Assembly: GCF_051020955.1 (NCBI RefSeq)
Contig: NW_027476368.1
Coordinates: forward strand, 211,128 to 275,127
DNA: 64,000 bases
Direction of reading: 5' to 3'
Source: Megalopta genalis
Lineage: Eukaryota > Arthropoda > Insecta > Hymenoptera > Halictidae
Shown here: positions 1-12,162 of the stretch, in pieces
Layout: each line of letters starts with the position of its first letter
How positions within the stretch are numbered: position 1 is the first letter of the stretch
Notes under the pieces: generated by a model
What the model saw: the letters and a program-made list of their open reading frames with translations, nothing else
Told to the model about the DNA's origin: nothing
Database searches by the model: none
Program-made: the position numbers and the translations under genes

Positions 1-1921
1 TCGTTTGTTTCGCATGCAGTTGTAGCTAAATAATGTATATCACAAGTATTTGTAGCTAAACAATTTGTTTCGCATGAATTTGAAGCTAAGCCTTCTACTT
101 CGCATTGATTTGAAGCTAAATCATTTGTTTCGTATGGAATTGAAGCTACCTCGTTTGTTCCTCCAGCTTTTGAAGCTAAATCACTTATATCGCAAGTATT
201 TTAAGCTAAATCATATGTGTCGTATGGATTTGAAGCAGAACCTTCTACATCGCATTGATTTGAAGCTAAATCTAGTGTATCAAGTGGATTTGAAGCTAAA
301 CCTTCTATATCGCATTGATTTGCAGCTAAATCATGTGTTTCGCATGGATTTGATGCTAACTCGTTCGTTTCGCCTCCATTTGAAACTATATCACTTATAT
401 CGCAAGTATTTGAAGCTAAATCATATGTGCCGCATGGATTTGAAGCTGAACCTACTACATCGCATTGATTTGAAGCTAAATCTTGTGTATCGCACGGAAT
501 TGAAGCTAAACCTTCTACATCGCATTGATTTGAAGCTAAACCATTTGTTTCACATGGATTTGAAGCTACGCCTTCTACTACGCATTGATTTGAAGCTAAA
601 TCATTTGTTTCGCATGGAATTGAAGCTACCTCGTTTGTTCCTCCTGCTTATGAAGCTATATCACTTATATCGCATGGATTTGAAGCTGAGCCTACTACAT
701 CGCATTGATTTGAAGCTAAATCATGTGTATCGCATGGATTTGAAAGTAAACCTTCTACATCACATTGATTTGCTGCTAAATCATGTGTTTTGAATGGATT
801 TGAAGCTAACTCGTTCGTTTCGCCTGCAGTTGATTCTACATCACTTATATCGCAAGTATTTGAAGCTAAATCATGTGTATCGCGAGGATTTTGAAGCTAA
901 CTCGTTTGATTAGTATGCATTTGAAGCTATATCACTTATACCCCAAGTGTTTGAAGCTAAATCATATCTTTCGCGTGGATTTGAAGCTAACCCGTCTACA
1001 TCGCATTGATTTGAAGCTAAGTCATGTGTCTCGCATGGATTTGAAGCTAACTCGTTCGTTTCGCCTCCATTTGAAACTATATCACTTATATCGCAAGTAT
1101 TTGAAGCTAAATCATATGTGCCGCATGGATTTGAAGCTGAACCTACTACATCGCATTGATTTGAACATAAATCTTGTGTATCGCAAGGATTTGAAGCAAA
1201 CCATCTACATCGCATTGATTTGAAGCTTAATCATGTGTTTCGTATGGATTTGATGGTAACTCGTTTGTTTCGCATGCAGTTGTAGCTAAATAATGTATAT
1301 CACAAGTATTTGTAGCTAAACCATTTGTTTCCCATGAATTTGAAGCTAAGCCTTCTACTTCGCATTGATTTGAAGCTAAATCATTTGATTCGCATGGAAA
1401 TGAAGCTACCTCGTTTGTTCCTCCTGCTTATGAAGCTATATCACTTATATCGCATGGATTTGAAGCTGAGCCTACTACATCGCATTGATTTCAAGCTAAA
1501 TCTTGTATATCGCATGGATTTGAAGCAAACCATCTACATCGCATTGATTTGAAGCTTAATCATGAGTTTCGTATGGATATGATGGTAACTCGTTTGTTTC
1601 GCATGCACTTGTAGCTAAATAATGTATATCACAAGTATTTGTAGCTAAACCATTTGTTTCGCATGAATTTGAAGCTAAGCCTACTACTTCGCATTGATTT
1701 GAAGCTAAATCATTTGTTTCGCATGGAATTGAAGCTACCTCGTTTGTTCCTCCAGCTTTTGAAGCTAAATCACTTATATCGCAAGTATTTGAAGCTAAAT
1801 CATATGTGTCGTATGGATTTGAAGCAGAACCTTCTACATCGCATTGATTTGAATATAAATCTAGTGTATCGCGTGGATTTGAAGCTAAACATTCTATATC
1901 GCATTGATTTGCAGCTAAATC
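1..1921. repeat. Left subarray, mixed monomer modules
   Basis: All 30-bp monomers; no gene seen. The motif GCAGTTGTAGCTAAATAATG, part of a D-C-like pair with TAG in the + frame, occurs near positions 17, 1,277 and 1,606, marking local modules of 1,260 bp (42 monomers) and about 329 bp. A 31-bp monomer with TTTT at 889-892 and a 29-bp monomer near 1,196-1,205 (GAAGCAAACCATC) shift every reading frame. The + strand stretch 65-793 stays open for 242 codons only because the monomer length is divisible by three. Confidence 0.8.
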
Positions 1922-4259
1922 ATGTGTATCGCACGGATTTGAAGCTAAACCTTCTACATCGCATTGATTTGAAGCTAAACCATTTGTTTCACATGGATTT
2001 GAAGCTACGCCTTCTACTACGCATTGATTTGAAGCTAAATCATTTGTTTCGCATGGAATTGAAGCTACCTCGTTTGTTCCTCCTGCTTATGATGCTATAT
2101 CACTTATATCGCATGGATTTGAAGCTGAGCCTACTACATCGCATTGATTTGAAGCTATTTCTTGTGTATCGCATGGATTTGAAACTAAACCTTCTACATC
2201 ACATTGATTTGCTGCTAAATCATGAGTTTTGAATGGATTTGAAGCTAACTCGTTCGTTTCGCCTGCAGTTGATTCTACATCACTTATATCGCAAGTATTT
2301 GAGGCTAAATCATGTGTATCGCGTGGATTTTGAAGCTAACTCGTTTGATTAGTATGCATTTGAAGCTATATCACTTATACCCCAAGTGTTTGAAGCTAAA
2401 TCATATCTTTCGCGTGGATTTGAACCTAACCCTTCTACATCGCATTGATTTGAAGCTAAGTCATGTGTCTCGCATGGATTTGAAGCTAACTCGTTCGTTT
2501 CGCCTCCATTTGAAACTATATCACTTATATCGCAAGTATTTGAAGCTAAATCATATGTGCCGCATGGATTTGAAGCTGAACCTACTACATCGCATTGATT
2601 TGAACATAAATCTTGTGTATCGCAAGGATTTGAAGCAAGCCATCTACATCACATTGATTTGAAGCTTAATCATGTGTTTCGCATGGAATTGAAGCTACCT
2701 CGTTTGTTCCTCCAGCTTTTGAAGCTAAATCACTTATATCGCAAGTATTTGAAGCTAAATCATATGTGTCGTATGGATTTGAAGCAGAACCTTCTACATC
2801 GCATTGATTTGAATCTAAATCTAGTGTATCGCGTGGATTTGAAGCTAAACCTTCTATATCGCATTGATTTGCAGCTAAATCATGTGTATCGCACGGATTT
2901 GAAGCTAAACCTTCTACATCGCATTGATTTGAAGCTAAACCATTTGTTTCACATGGATTTGAAGCTACGCCTTCTACTGCGCATTGATTTGAAGCTAAAT
3001 CATTTGTTTCGCATGGAATTGAAGCTACCTCGTTTGTTCCTCCTGCTTATGATGCTATATCACTTATATCGCATGGATTTGAAGCTGAGCCTACTACATC
3101 GCATTGATTTGAAGCTAAATCTTGTGTATCGCATGGATTTGAAACTAAACCTTCTACATCACATTGATTTGCTGCTATATCATGACTTTTGAATGGATTT
3201 GAAGCTAACTCGTTCGTTTCGCCTGCAGTTGATTCTACATCACTTATATCGCAAGTATTTGAAGCTAAACCATTTGATTCGCATGGATTTGAAGCTAAGC
3301 CTTCTACTTCGCATTAATTAAAAGTTAAATCACGTGTTTTGCATGGATTTGAATCTAAACCTTCTACAACGCATGGATTTGAAGCTAAATCATATCTTTC
3401 GCGTGGATTTGAAGCTAACCCTTCTACATCGCATTGATTTGAAGCTAAGTCATGTGTCTCGCATGGATTTGAAGCTAACTCGTTCGTTTCGCCTCCATTT
3501 GAAACTATATCACTTATATCGCAAGTATTTGAAGCTAAATCATATGTGCCGCATGGATTTGAAGCTGAGCCTACTACATCGCACTGATTTGAACATAAAT
3601 CTTGTGTATCGCATGGATTTGAAGTAAACCATCTACATCGCATTGATTTGAAGCTTAATCGTGTGTTTCGTATGGATTTGATGGTAACTCGTTTGTTTCG
3701 CATGCAGTTGTAGCTAAATAATGTATATCACAAGTATTTGTAGCTAAACCATTTGTTTCGCATGAATTTGAAGCTAAGCCTTCTACTTCGCATTGATTTG
3801 AAGCTAAATCATTTGATTCGCATGGAAATGAAGCTACCCCGTTTGTTCCTCCAGCTTTTGAAGCTAAATCACTTATATCGCAAGTATTTGAAGCTAAATC
3901 ATATGTGTCGTATGGATTTGAAGCAGAACCTTCTACATCGCATTGATTTGAATCTAAATCTAGTGTATCGCGTGGATTTGAAGCTAAACCTTCTACATCG
4001 CATTGATTTGAAGCTCAATCATGTGTATCGCACGGATTTGAAGCTAAACCTTCTACATCGCATTGATTTGAAGCTAAACCATTTGTTTCACATGGATTTG
4101 AAGCTACGCCTTCTACTACGCATTGATTTGAAGCTAAATCATTTGTTTCGCATGGAATTGAAGCTACCTCGTTTGTTCCTCCTGCTTATGAAGCTATATC
4201 ACTTATATCGCATGGATTTGAAGCTGAGCCTACTACATCGCATTGATTTGAAGCTAAAT
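1922..4259. repeat. Macro-repeat copy 1 (3,478-bp spacing)
   Basis: This block of about 2.34 kb reappears at 5,400-7,737 with a constant offset of 3,478 bp (116 monomers minus 2 bp). Shared rare variants support common descent, for example GCTATTTCTTG at about 2,154 and 5,632, a TTTT 31-mer near 2,329 and 5,807, and the isolated GAATTAATTA-like units near 3,310 and 6,788. The start and end are where the offset match breaks by eye, so allow tens of bases. No gene seen; only in-frame shadow ORFs. Confidence 0.75.
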
Positions 4260-5399
4260 CTTGTATATCGCATGGATTTGAAGCAAACCATCTACATCGC
4301 ATTGATTTGAAGCTTAATCATGTGTTTCGTATGGATATGATGGTAACTCGTTTGTTTCGCATGCACTTGTAGCTAAATAATGTATATCACAAGTATTTGT
4401 AGCTAAACCATTTGTTTCGCATGAATTTGAAGCTAAGCCTACTACTTCGCATTGATTTGAAGCTAAATCATTTGTTTCGCATGGAATTGAAGCTACCTCG
4501 TTTGTTCCTCCAGCTTTTGAAGCTAAATCACTTATATCGCAAGTATTTGAACCTAAATCATATGTGTCGTATGGATTTGAAGCAGAACCTTCTACATCGC
4601 ATTGATTTGAATCTAAATCTAGTGTATCGCGTGGATTTGAAGCTAAACCTTCTATATCGCATTGATTTGCTGCTAAATCATGTGTATCGCACGGATTTGA
4701 AGCTAAACCTTCTACATCGCATTGATTTGAAGCTAAACCATTTGTTTCACATGGATTTGAAGCTACGCCTTCTACTACGCATTGATTTGAAGCTAAATCA
4801 TTTGTTTCGCATGGAATTGAAGCTACCTCGTTTGTTCCTCCTGCTTATGATGCTATATCACTTATATCGCATGGATTTGAAGCTGAGCCTACTACATCGC
4901 ATTGATTTGAAGCTAAATCTTGTGTATCGCATGAATTTGAAGCTGAGCCTACTACATCACATTGATTTGCTGCTAAATCATGAGTTTTGAATGGATTTGA
5001 AGCTAACTCGTTCGTTTCGCCTGCAGTTGATTCTACATCACTTATATCGCAAGTATTTGAAGCTAAACCATTTGATTCGCATGGATTTGAAGCTAAGCCT
5101 TCTACTTCGCATTAATTAGAAGTTAAATCACGTGTTTTGCATGGATTTGAATCTAAACCTTCTACAACGCATGGATTTGAAGCTAAATCATGTGTTTGGC
5201 ATGGATTTCAAGCTAAACCTTCTGCATCGCATTGATTTGCAGCTAAATCATGTGTTTCGCATGGATTTGATGCTAACTCGTTCGTTTCGCCTCCATTTGA
5301 AACTATATCACTTATATCGCAAGTATTTGAAGCTAAATCATATGTGCCGCATGGATTTGAAGCTGAACCTACTACATCGCATTGATTTGAAGCTAAATC
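4260..5399. repeat. Spacer module between the 3,478-bp copies
   Basis: All 30-bp monomers. Its first two-thirds match the block beginning near 1,580 at an offset of about 2,758 bp, shown by identical order of monomer variants in 1,654-2,150 and 4,412-4,910. The macro-repeats here are therefore mosaics rather than simple tandem copies. No gene seen. Confidence 0.65.
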
Positions 5400-7737
5400 T
5401 TGTGTATCGCACGGATTTGAAGCTAAACCTTCTACATCGCATTGATTTGAAGCTAAACCATTTGTTTCACATGGATTTGAAGCTACGCCTTCTACTACGC
5501 ATTGATTTGAAGCTAAATCATTTGTTTCGCATGGAATTGAAGCTACCTCGTTTGTTCCTCCTGCTTATGATGCTATATCACTTATATCGCATGGATTTGA
5601 AGCTGAGCCTACTACATCGCATTGATTTGAAGCTATTTCTTGTGTATCGCATGGATTTGAAACTAAACCTTCTACATCACATTGATTTGCTGCTAAATCA
5701 TGAGTTTTGAATGGATTTGAAGCTAACTCGTTCGTTTCGCCTGCAGTTGATTCTACATCACTTATATCGCAAGTATTTGAGGCTAAATCATGTGTATCGC
5801 GTGGATTTTGAAGCTAACTCGTTTGATTAGTATGCATTTGAAGCTACATCACTTATACCCCAAGTGTTTGAAGCTAAATCATATCTTTCGCGTGGATTTG
5901 AACCTAACCCTTCTACATCGCATTGATTTGAAGCTAAGTCATGTGTCTCGCATGGATTTGAAGCTAACTCGTTCGTTTCGCCTCCATTTGAAACTATATC
6001 ACTTATATCGCAAGTATTTGAAGCTAAATCATATGTGCCGCATGGATTTGAAGCTGAACCTACTACATCGCATTGATTTGAACATAAATCTTGTGTATCG
6101 CAAGGATTTGAAGCAAACCATCTACATCGCATTGATTTGAAGCTTAATCATGTGTTTCGCATGGAATTGAAGCTACCTCGTTTGTTCCTCCAGCTTTTGA
6201 AGCTAAATCACTTATATCGCAAGTATTTGAAGCTAAATCATATGTGTCGTATGGATTTGAAGCAGAACCTTCTACATCGCATTGATTTGAATCTAAATCT
6301 AGTGTATCGCGTGGATTTGAAGCTAAACCTTCTATATCGCATTGATTTGCAGCTAAATCATGTGTATCGCACGGATTTGAAGCTAAACCTTCTGCATCGC
6401 ATTGATTTGAAGCTAAACCATTTGTTTCACATGGATTTGAAGCTACGCCTTCTACTACGCATTGATTTGAAGCTAAATCATTTGTTTCGCATGGAATCGA
6501 AGTTACCTCGTTTGTTCCTCCTGCTTATGATGCTATATCACTTATATCGCATGGATTTGAAGCTGAGCCTACTACATCGCATTGATTTGAAGCTAAATCT
6601 TGTGTATCGCATGGATTTGAAACTAAACCTTCTACATCACATTGATTTGCTGCTAAATCATGAGTTTTGAATGGATTTGAAGCTAACTCGTTCGTTTCGC
6701 CTGCAGTTGATTCTACATCACTTATATCGCAAGTATTTGAAGCTAAACCATTTGATTCGCATGGATTTGAAGCTAAGCCTTCTACTTCGCATTAATTAGA
6801 AGTTAAATCACGTGTTTTGCATGGATTTGAATCTAAACCTTCTACAACGCATGGATTTGAAGCTAAATCATATCTTTCGCGTGGATTTGAAGCTAACCCT
6901 TCTACATCGCATTGATTTGAAGCTAAGTCATGTGTCTCGCATGGATTTGAAGCTAACTCGTTCGTTTCGCCTCCATTTGAAACTATATCACTTATATCGC
7001 AAGTATTTGAAGCTAAATCATATGTGCCGCATGGATTTGAAGCTGAGCCTACTACATCGCACTGATTTGAACATAAATCTTGTGTATCGCATGGATTTGA
7101 AGCAAACCATCTACATCGCATTGATTTGAAGCTTAATCGTGTGTTTCGTATGGATTTGATGGTAACTCGTTTGTTTCGCATGCAGTTGTAGCTAAATAAT
7201 GTATATCACAAGTATTTGTAGCTAAACCATTTGTTTCGCATGAATTTGAAGCTAAGCCTTCTACTTCGCATTGATTTGAAGCTAAATCATTTGATTCGCA
7301 TGGAAATGAAGCTACCTCGTTTGTTCCTCCAGCTTTTGAAGCTAAATCACTTATTTCGCAAGTATTTGAAGCTAAATCATATGTGTCGTATGGATTTGAA
7401 GCAGAACCTTCTACATCGCATTGATTTGAATCTAAATCTAGTGTATCGCGTGGATTTGAAGCTAAACCTTCTACATCGCATTGATTTGAAGCTCAATCAT
7501 GTGTATCGCACGGATTTGAAGCTAAACCTTCTACATCGCATTGATTTGAAGCTAAACCATTTGTTTCACATGGATTTGAAGCTACGCCTTCTACTACGCA
7601 TTGATTTGAAGCTAAATCATTTGTTTCGCATGGAATTGAAGCTACCTCGTTTGTTCCTCCTGCTTATGAAGCTATATCACTTATATCGCTTGGATTTGAA
7701 GCTGAGCCTACTACATCGCATTGATTTGAAGCTAAAT
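5400..7737. repeat. Macro-repeat copy 2 (3,478-bp spacing)
   Basis: Second copy of 1,922-4,259 at a fixed offset of 3,478 bp, with only scattered substitutions seen (for example GCATGGAATCG at about 6,490 against GCATGGAATTG at about 3,012). The match ends near 7,737, where the copy joins a different A-type run (ATTTGTTTCGCATGGAATTG) instead of the TTGTATATCG unit of copy 1. No gene seen. Confidence 0.75.
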
Positions 7738-8823
7738 CATTTGTTTCGCATGGAATTGAAGCTACCTCGTTTGTTCCTCCAGCTTTTGAAGCTAAATCAC
7801 TTATATCGCAAGTATTTGAAGCTAAATCATATGTGTCGTATGGATTTGAAGCAGAACCTTCTACATCGCATTGATTTGAATCTAAATCTAGTGTATCGCG
7901 TGGATTTGAAGCTAAACCTTCTATATCGCATTGATTTGCAGCTAAATCATGTGTATCGCACGGATTTGAAGCTAAACCTTCTACATCGCATTGATTTGAA
8001 CCTAAATCATTTGTTTCGCATGGATTTGAATCTCAGCCTTGTCCTTCGAATTGATTTGAAGCTAGATCATGTGTTTCGTATGGATTTGAAGCTAAACCTT
8101 CTACATCGCATTGATTTGAAGCTAAACCATTTGTTTCACATGGATTTGAAGCTACGCCTTCTACTACGCATTGATTTGAAGCTAAATCATTTGTTTCGCA
8201 TGGAATTGAAGCTACCTCGTTTGTTCCTCCTGCTTTTGAAGCTAAGTCATGTGTCTCGCATGGATTTGAAGCTAACTCGTTTGTTTCGCCTCCATTTGAA
8301 ACTATGTCACTTATATCGCAAGTATTTGAAGCTAAATCATATGTGCCGCATGGATTTGAAGCTGAACCTACTACATCGCATTGATTTGAAGCTAAATCTT
8401 GTGTATCGCATGGATTTGAAGCTAAACCTTCTACATCGCATTGATTTGAAGCTAAATCATTTGTTTCGCATGGATTTGAATCTAAGCCTTGTCCTTCGAA
8501 TTGATTTGAAGCAAAATCAAGTGTTTCGTATGGATTTGAAGCTAAACCTTCTAAATCGCATTGATTTGAAGCTAAATCTTCTACATTCTATTGATTTGAA
8601 GCTAAACCTTCTACCTCTTATTGTTTTGAAGCTAAACCTTTTACATCGCAATGATTTGCAGCTAAATCATGTGTTTCGCATGGATTTGAAGCTAAACCTT
8701 CTACACCGCATTGATTTGCAGCTGAATCATGTGTTTCGCATAGATTTGAAGCTAAACCTTCTACATCGCATTGATTTGAAGCTAAATCATGTGTTTTGCA
8801 TGGATTTGAAGCTAACTCGTTAG
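7231..8823 (+). other. Longest open frame in the window (530 codons), probably not a gene
   Basis: This stop-free + strand stretch reads as about 53 decapeptides of the form LKLN-x-x-x-R-x-D, starting at a repeat-internal ATG. It is rich in Leu, Lys, Asn, His and Arg, has no signal peptide and no recognisable domain. It exists because the 30-bp monomer keeps frame and local copies lack TAG or TAA variants. The same frame is closed by the same monomers elsewhere, and the antisense frame is also largely open over the interval. No promoter or start context is distinctive. It could be a translated repeat ORF if the array is transcribed, but nothing here requires it. Confidence 0.12.
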
Positions 8824-9040
8824 TTTCGCATGCAGTTGTATCTAAATAATTTATATCACAAGTATTTGTAGCTAAACCATTTGTTTCGCATGGATTTGAA
8901 GCTACCTCGTTTGTTGCCCCTACTTTTGAAGCTATATCACTTATATCGCATGGATTTGTAGCTGAACCTACTACATCGCATTGATTAGAAGCTAAGTCTT
9001 GTGTGTCGCATGAATTTGAAGCAAACCATCTACATCGCAT
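7738..9040. repeat. Transition module between left subarray and 3,122-bp subarray
   Basis: All 30-bp monomers. The first part repeats modules seen at about 6,150-6,400. From about 8,550 the A/B alternation typical of the 9-25 kb subarray takes over, including the three-monomer set with ACATTCTATTG, ACCTCTTATTG and ACATCGCAATG-like endings. No gene seen. Confidence 0.7.
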
Positions 9041-12000
9041 GGATTTGAAGCTAAACCTTCTACATCGCATTGATTTGAAGCTAAATCATTTGTTTCGCAT
9101 GGATTTGAATCTAAGCCTTGTCCTTCGAATTGATTTGAAGCTAAATCATGTGTTTCGTATGGATTTGAAGCTAAACCTTAACATCGCATTGATTGGAAGC
9201 TAAACCTTCTACATTCTATTGATTTGAAGCTAAACTTTCTACCTCTTATTGTTTTGAAGCTAAACCTTCTACATCTCAATGATTTGCAGCTAAATCATGT
9301 GTTTCGCATGGATTTGAAGCTAACTCGTTCGTTTCGCCTGCAGTTGAATCTACATTCCTTATATCGCTAGTATTTGAAGCTAAATCATGTGTATCGCGAG
9401 GATTTTGAAGCTAACTCCTTTGATTAGTCTTCATTTGAAGCTATATAACTTACACCCCAAGTGTTTGAAACTATATCATTTGTTTCGCATGGATTTGAAG
9501 CTAAACCTTCTACATCGCATTGATTTGCAGCTGAATCATGTGTTACGCATGGATTCGAAGCTGAACCTTCTACATCGCATTGATTTGCAGCTGAATCATG
9601 TGTTTCGCATGGATTTGAAGCTAACTCGTTCGATTCGCCTGTATTTGAAGCTAGATCACTTATATCGCAAGTATTTGAAGCTAAATCATGTGTTTCGCAT
9701 GATTTGAAGCTAAACCCTCTACATCGCATTGATTTGCAGCTGAATCATGTGTTTCGCATGGATTTGAAGCTAAACCTTCTACATCGCATTGATTTGAAGC
9801 TAAGTCATGTGTCTCTCATGGATTTGAAGCTAACTCGTTCGTTTCGCCTCCATTTGAAACTATGTCACTTATATCGCAAGTATTTGAAGCTAAATCATAT
9901 GTGCCGCATGGATTTGAAGCTGAACCTACTACATCGCATTGATTTGAAGCTAAATCTTTTGTATCGCATGGATTTGAAACTAAAACCTTCTACATCGCAT
10001 TGATTTGAAGCTAAATTATTTGTTTCGCATGGATTTGAATCTAAGCCTTGTCCTTCGAATTGATTGGAAGCTAAATCATGTGTTTCGTATGGATTTGAAG
10101 CTAAACCTTCTACATCGCATTGATTTGAAGCTAAACCTTCTACATTCTATTGATTTGAAGTTAAACCTTCTACCTCTTATTGTTTTGAAGCTAAACCTTG
10201 TACATCGCAATGATTTGCAGCTAAATCATGTGTTTCGCATGGATTTGAAGCTAACTCGTTCGTTTCGCCTGCAGTTGAATCTACATTACTTATATCGCTA
10301 GTATTTGAAGCTAAATCATTTGTATCGCGAGGATTTTGAAGCTAACTCCTTTGATTGGTCTTCATTTGAAGCTATATCACTTACACCCCAAGTGTTTGAA
10401 GCTATATCATTTGTTTCGCATGGATTTGAAGCTAAACCTTCTTCATCGCATTGATTTGAAGATAATTCGTGTGTTTCGCATAGATTTGAAGCTAACTCGT
10501 TAGTTTTGCATGCAGTTGTAGCTAAATAATTTATATCACAAGTATTTGTAGCTAAACCATTTGTTTCGCATGGATTTGAAGCTACCTCGTTTGTTCCCCC
10601 TACTTTTGAAGCTATATCACTTATATCGCATGAATTTGAAGCTGAAACTACTACATAGCATTGATTTGAAGCTAAATCTTGTGTGTCGCATGAATTTGAA
10701 GCAAACCATCTACATCGCATTGATTTGAAGCTTAATCATGTGTATCGCATGGATTTGAAGCTAAGCATTCTACATCACATTGATTTGAAGCTAAATCATG
10801 TGTATCGCTTGGATTTTGAAGCTAACTCGTTTGATTAGTCTGCATTTGAAGCTATATCACTTATACCCCAAGTGTTTGAAGCTAAGTCATGTGTCTCGCA
10901 TGGATTTGAAGCTAACTCGTTCGCTTCGCCTCCATTTGAAACTATGTCACTTATATCGCACGTATATGAAGCTAAATCATATGTGCCGCATGGATTTGAA
11001 GCTGAACCTACTACATCGCATTGATTTGAAGCTAAATCTTGTGTATCGCATGGATTTGAAGCTAAACCTTCTACATCGCATTGATTTGAAGCTAAATCAT
11101 TTGTTTCGCATGGATTTGAATCTAAGCCTAGTCCTTCGAATTAATTTGAAGCTAAATCAAGTGTTTCGTATGGATTTGAAGCTAAACCTTCTACATCGCA
11201 TTGATTTGAATCTAAATCTTCTACATTCTATTGATTTGAAGCTAAACCTTCTACCTCTTATTGTTTTGAAGCTAAACCTTCTACATCGCAATGATTTGCA
11301 GCTAAATCATGTGTTTCGCATGGATTTGAAGCTAACTCGTTCGTTTCGCCTGCAGTTGAATCTACATTACTTATATCGCTAGTATTTGAAGCTAAATCAT
11401 ATGTGCCGCATGGATTTGAAGCTGAACCTACTACATCGCATTGATTTGAAGCTAAATCTTGTGTATCGCACGGATTTGAAGCTAAACCTTCTACATCGCA
11501 TTGATTTGAAGATAAACCATTTGTTTCACATGGATTTGAAGCTACGCCTTCTACTACGCATTGATTTGGAGCTAAATCATTTGTTTCGCATGGAATTGAA
11601 GCTACCTCGTTTGTTCCTCCTGCTTTTGTAGCTATATCACTTATATCGCATGGATTTGAAGCTGAGCCTACTACATCGCATTGATTTGAAGCTAAATCTT
11701 GTGTATCGCATGGATTTGAAACTAAACCTTCTACATCACATTGATTTGCTGCTAAATCATGAGTTTTGAATGGATTTGAAGCTAACTCGTTCGTTTCGCC
11801 TGCAGTTGATTCTACATCACTTATATCGCAAGTATTTGAAGCTAAATCATGTGTATCGCGTGGATTTTGATTCTAACTCGTTTGATTAGTCTGCATTTGA
11901 AGCTATATCACTTATACCCCAAGTGTTTGAAGCTAAATCATATGTTTCGCGTGGATTTGAAGCTAAACCTTCTACATCGCATTGATTTGAAGCTAAGTCA

Positions 12001-12162
12001 TGTGTCTCGCATGGATTTGAAGCTAACTCGTTCGTTTCGCCTCCATTTGAAACTATGTCACTTATATCGCAAGTATTTGAAGCTAAATCATATGTGCCGC
12101 ATGGATTTGAAGCTGAACCTACTACATCGCTTTGATTTGAAGCTAAATCTTGTGTATCGCAT
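9041..12162. repeat. 3,122-bp macro-repeat, copy 1
   Basis: About 104 monomers, followed directly by a second copy at 12,163-15,284. Every landmark I checked keeps an offset of exactly 3,122 bp, for example 9,387/12,509, 9,704/12,826, 10,005/13,127, 10,316/13,438, 10,798/13,920 and 11,386/14,508, so no net length change separates them. Internal odd-length monomers (CCTTAACATCG at about 9,177, GCATGATTTG at about 9,699, ACTAAAACC at about 9,980) are present in both copies and break all long frames. No gene seen. Confidence 0.88.

Noticed and set aside
7231..8823. A 530-residue leucine-rich protein gene on the + strand
   Set aside because: The frame is open only because the monomer is 30 bp and locally lacks TAG/TAA variants. 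The same frame is broken in most other copies, the antisense frame is also largely open, and no leucine-rich-repeat consensus is present.
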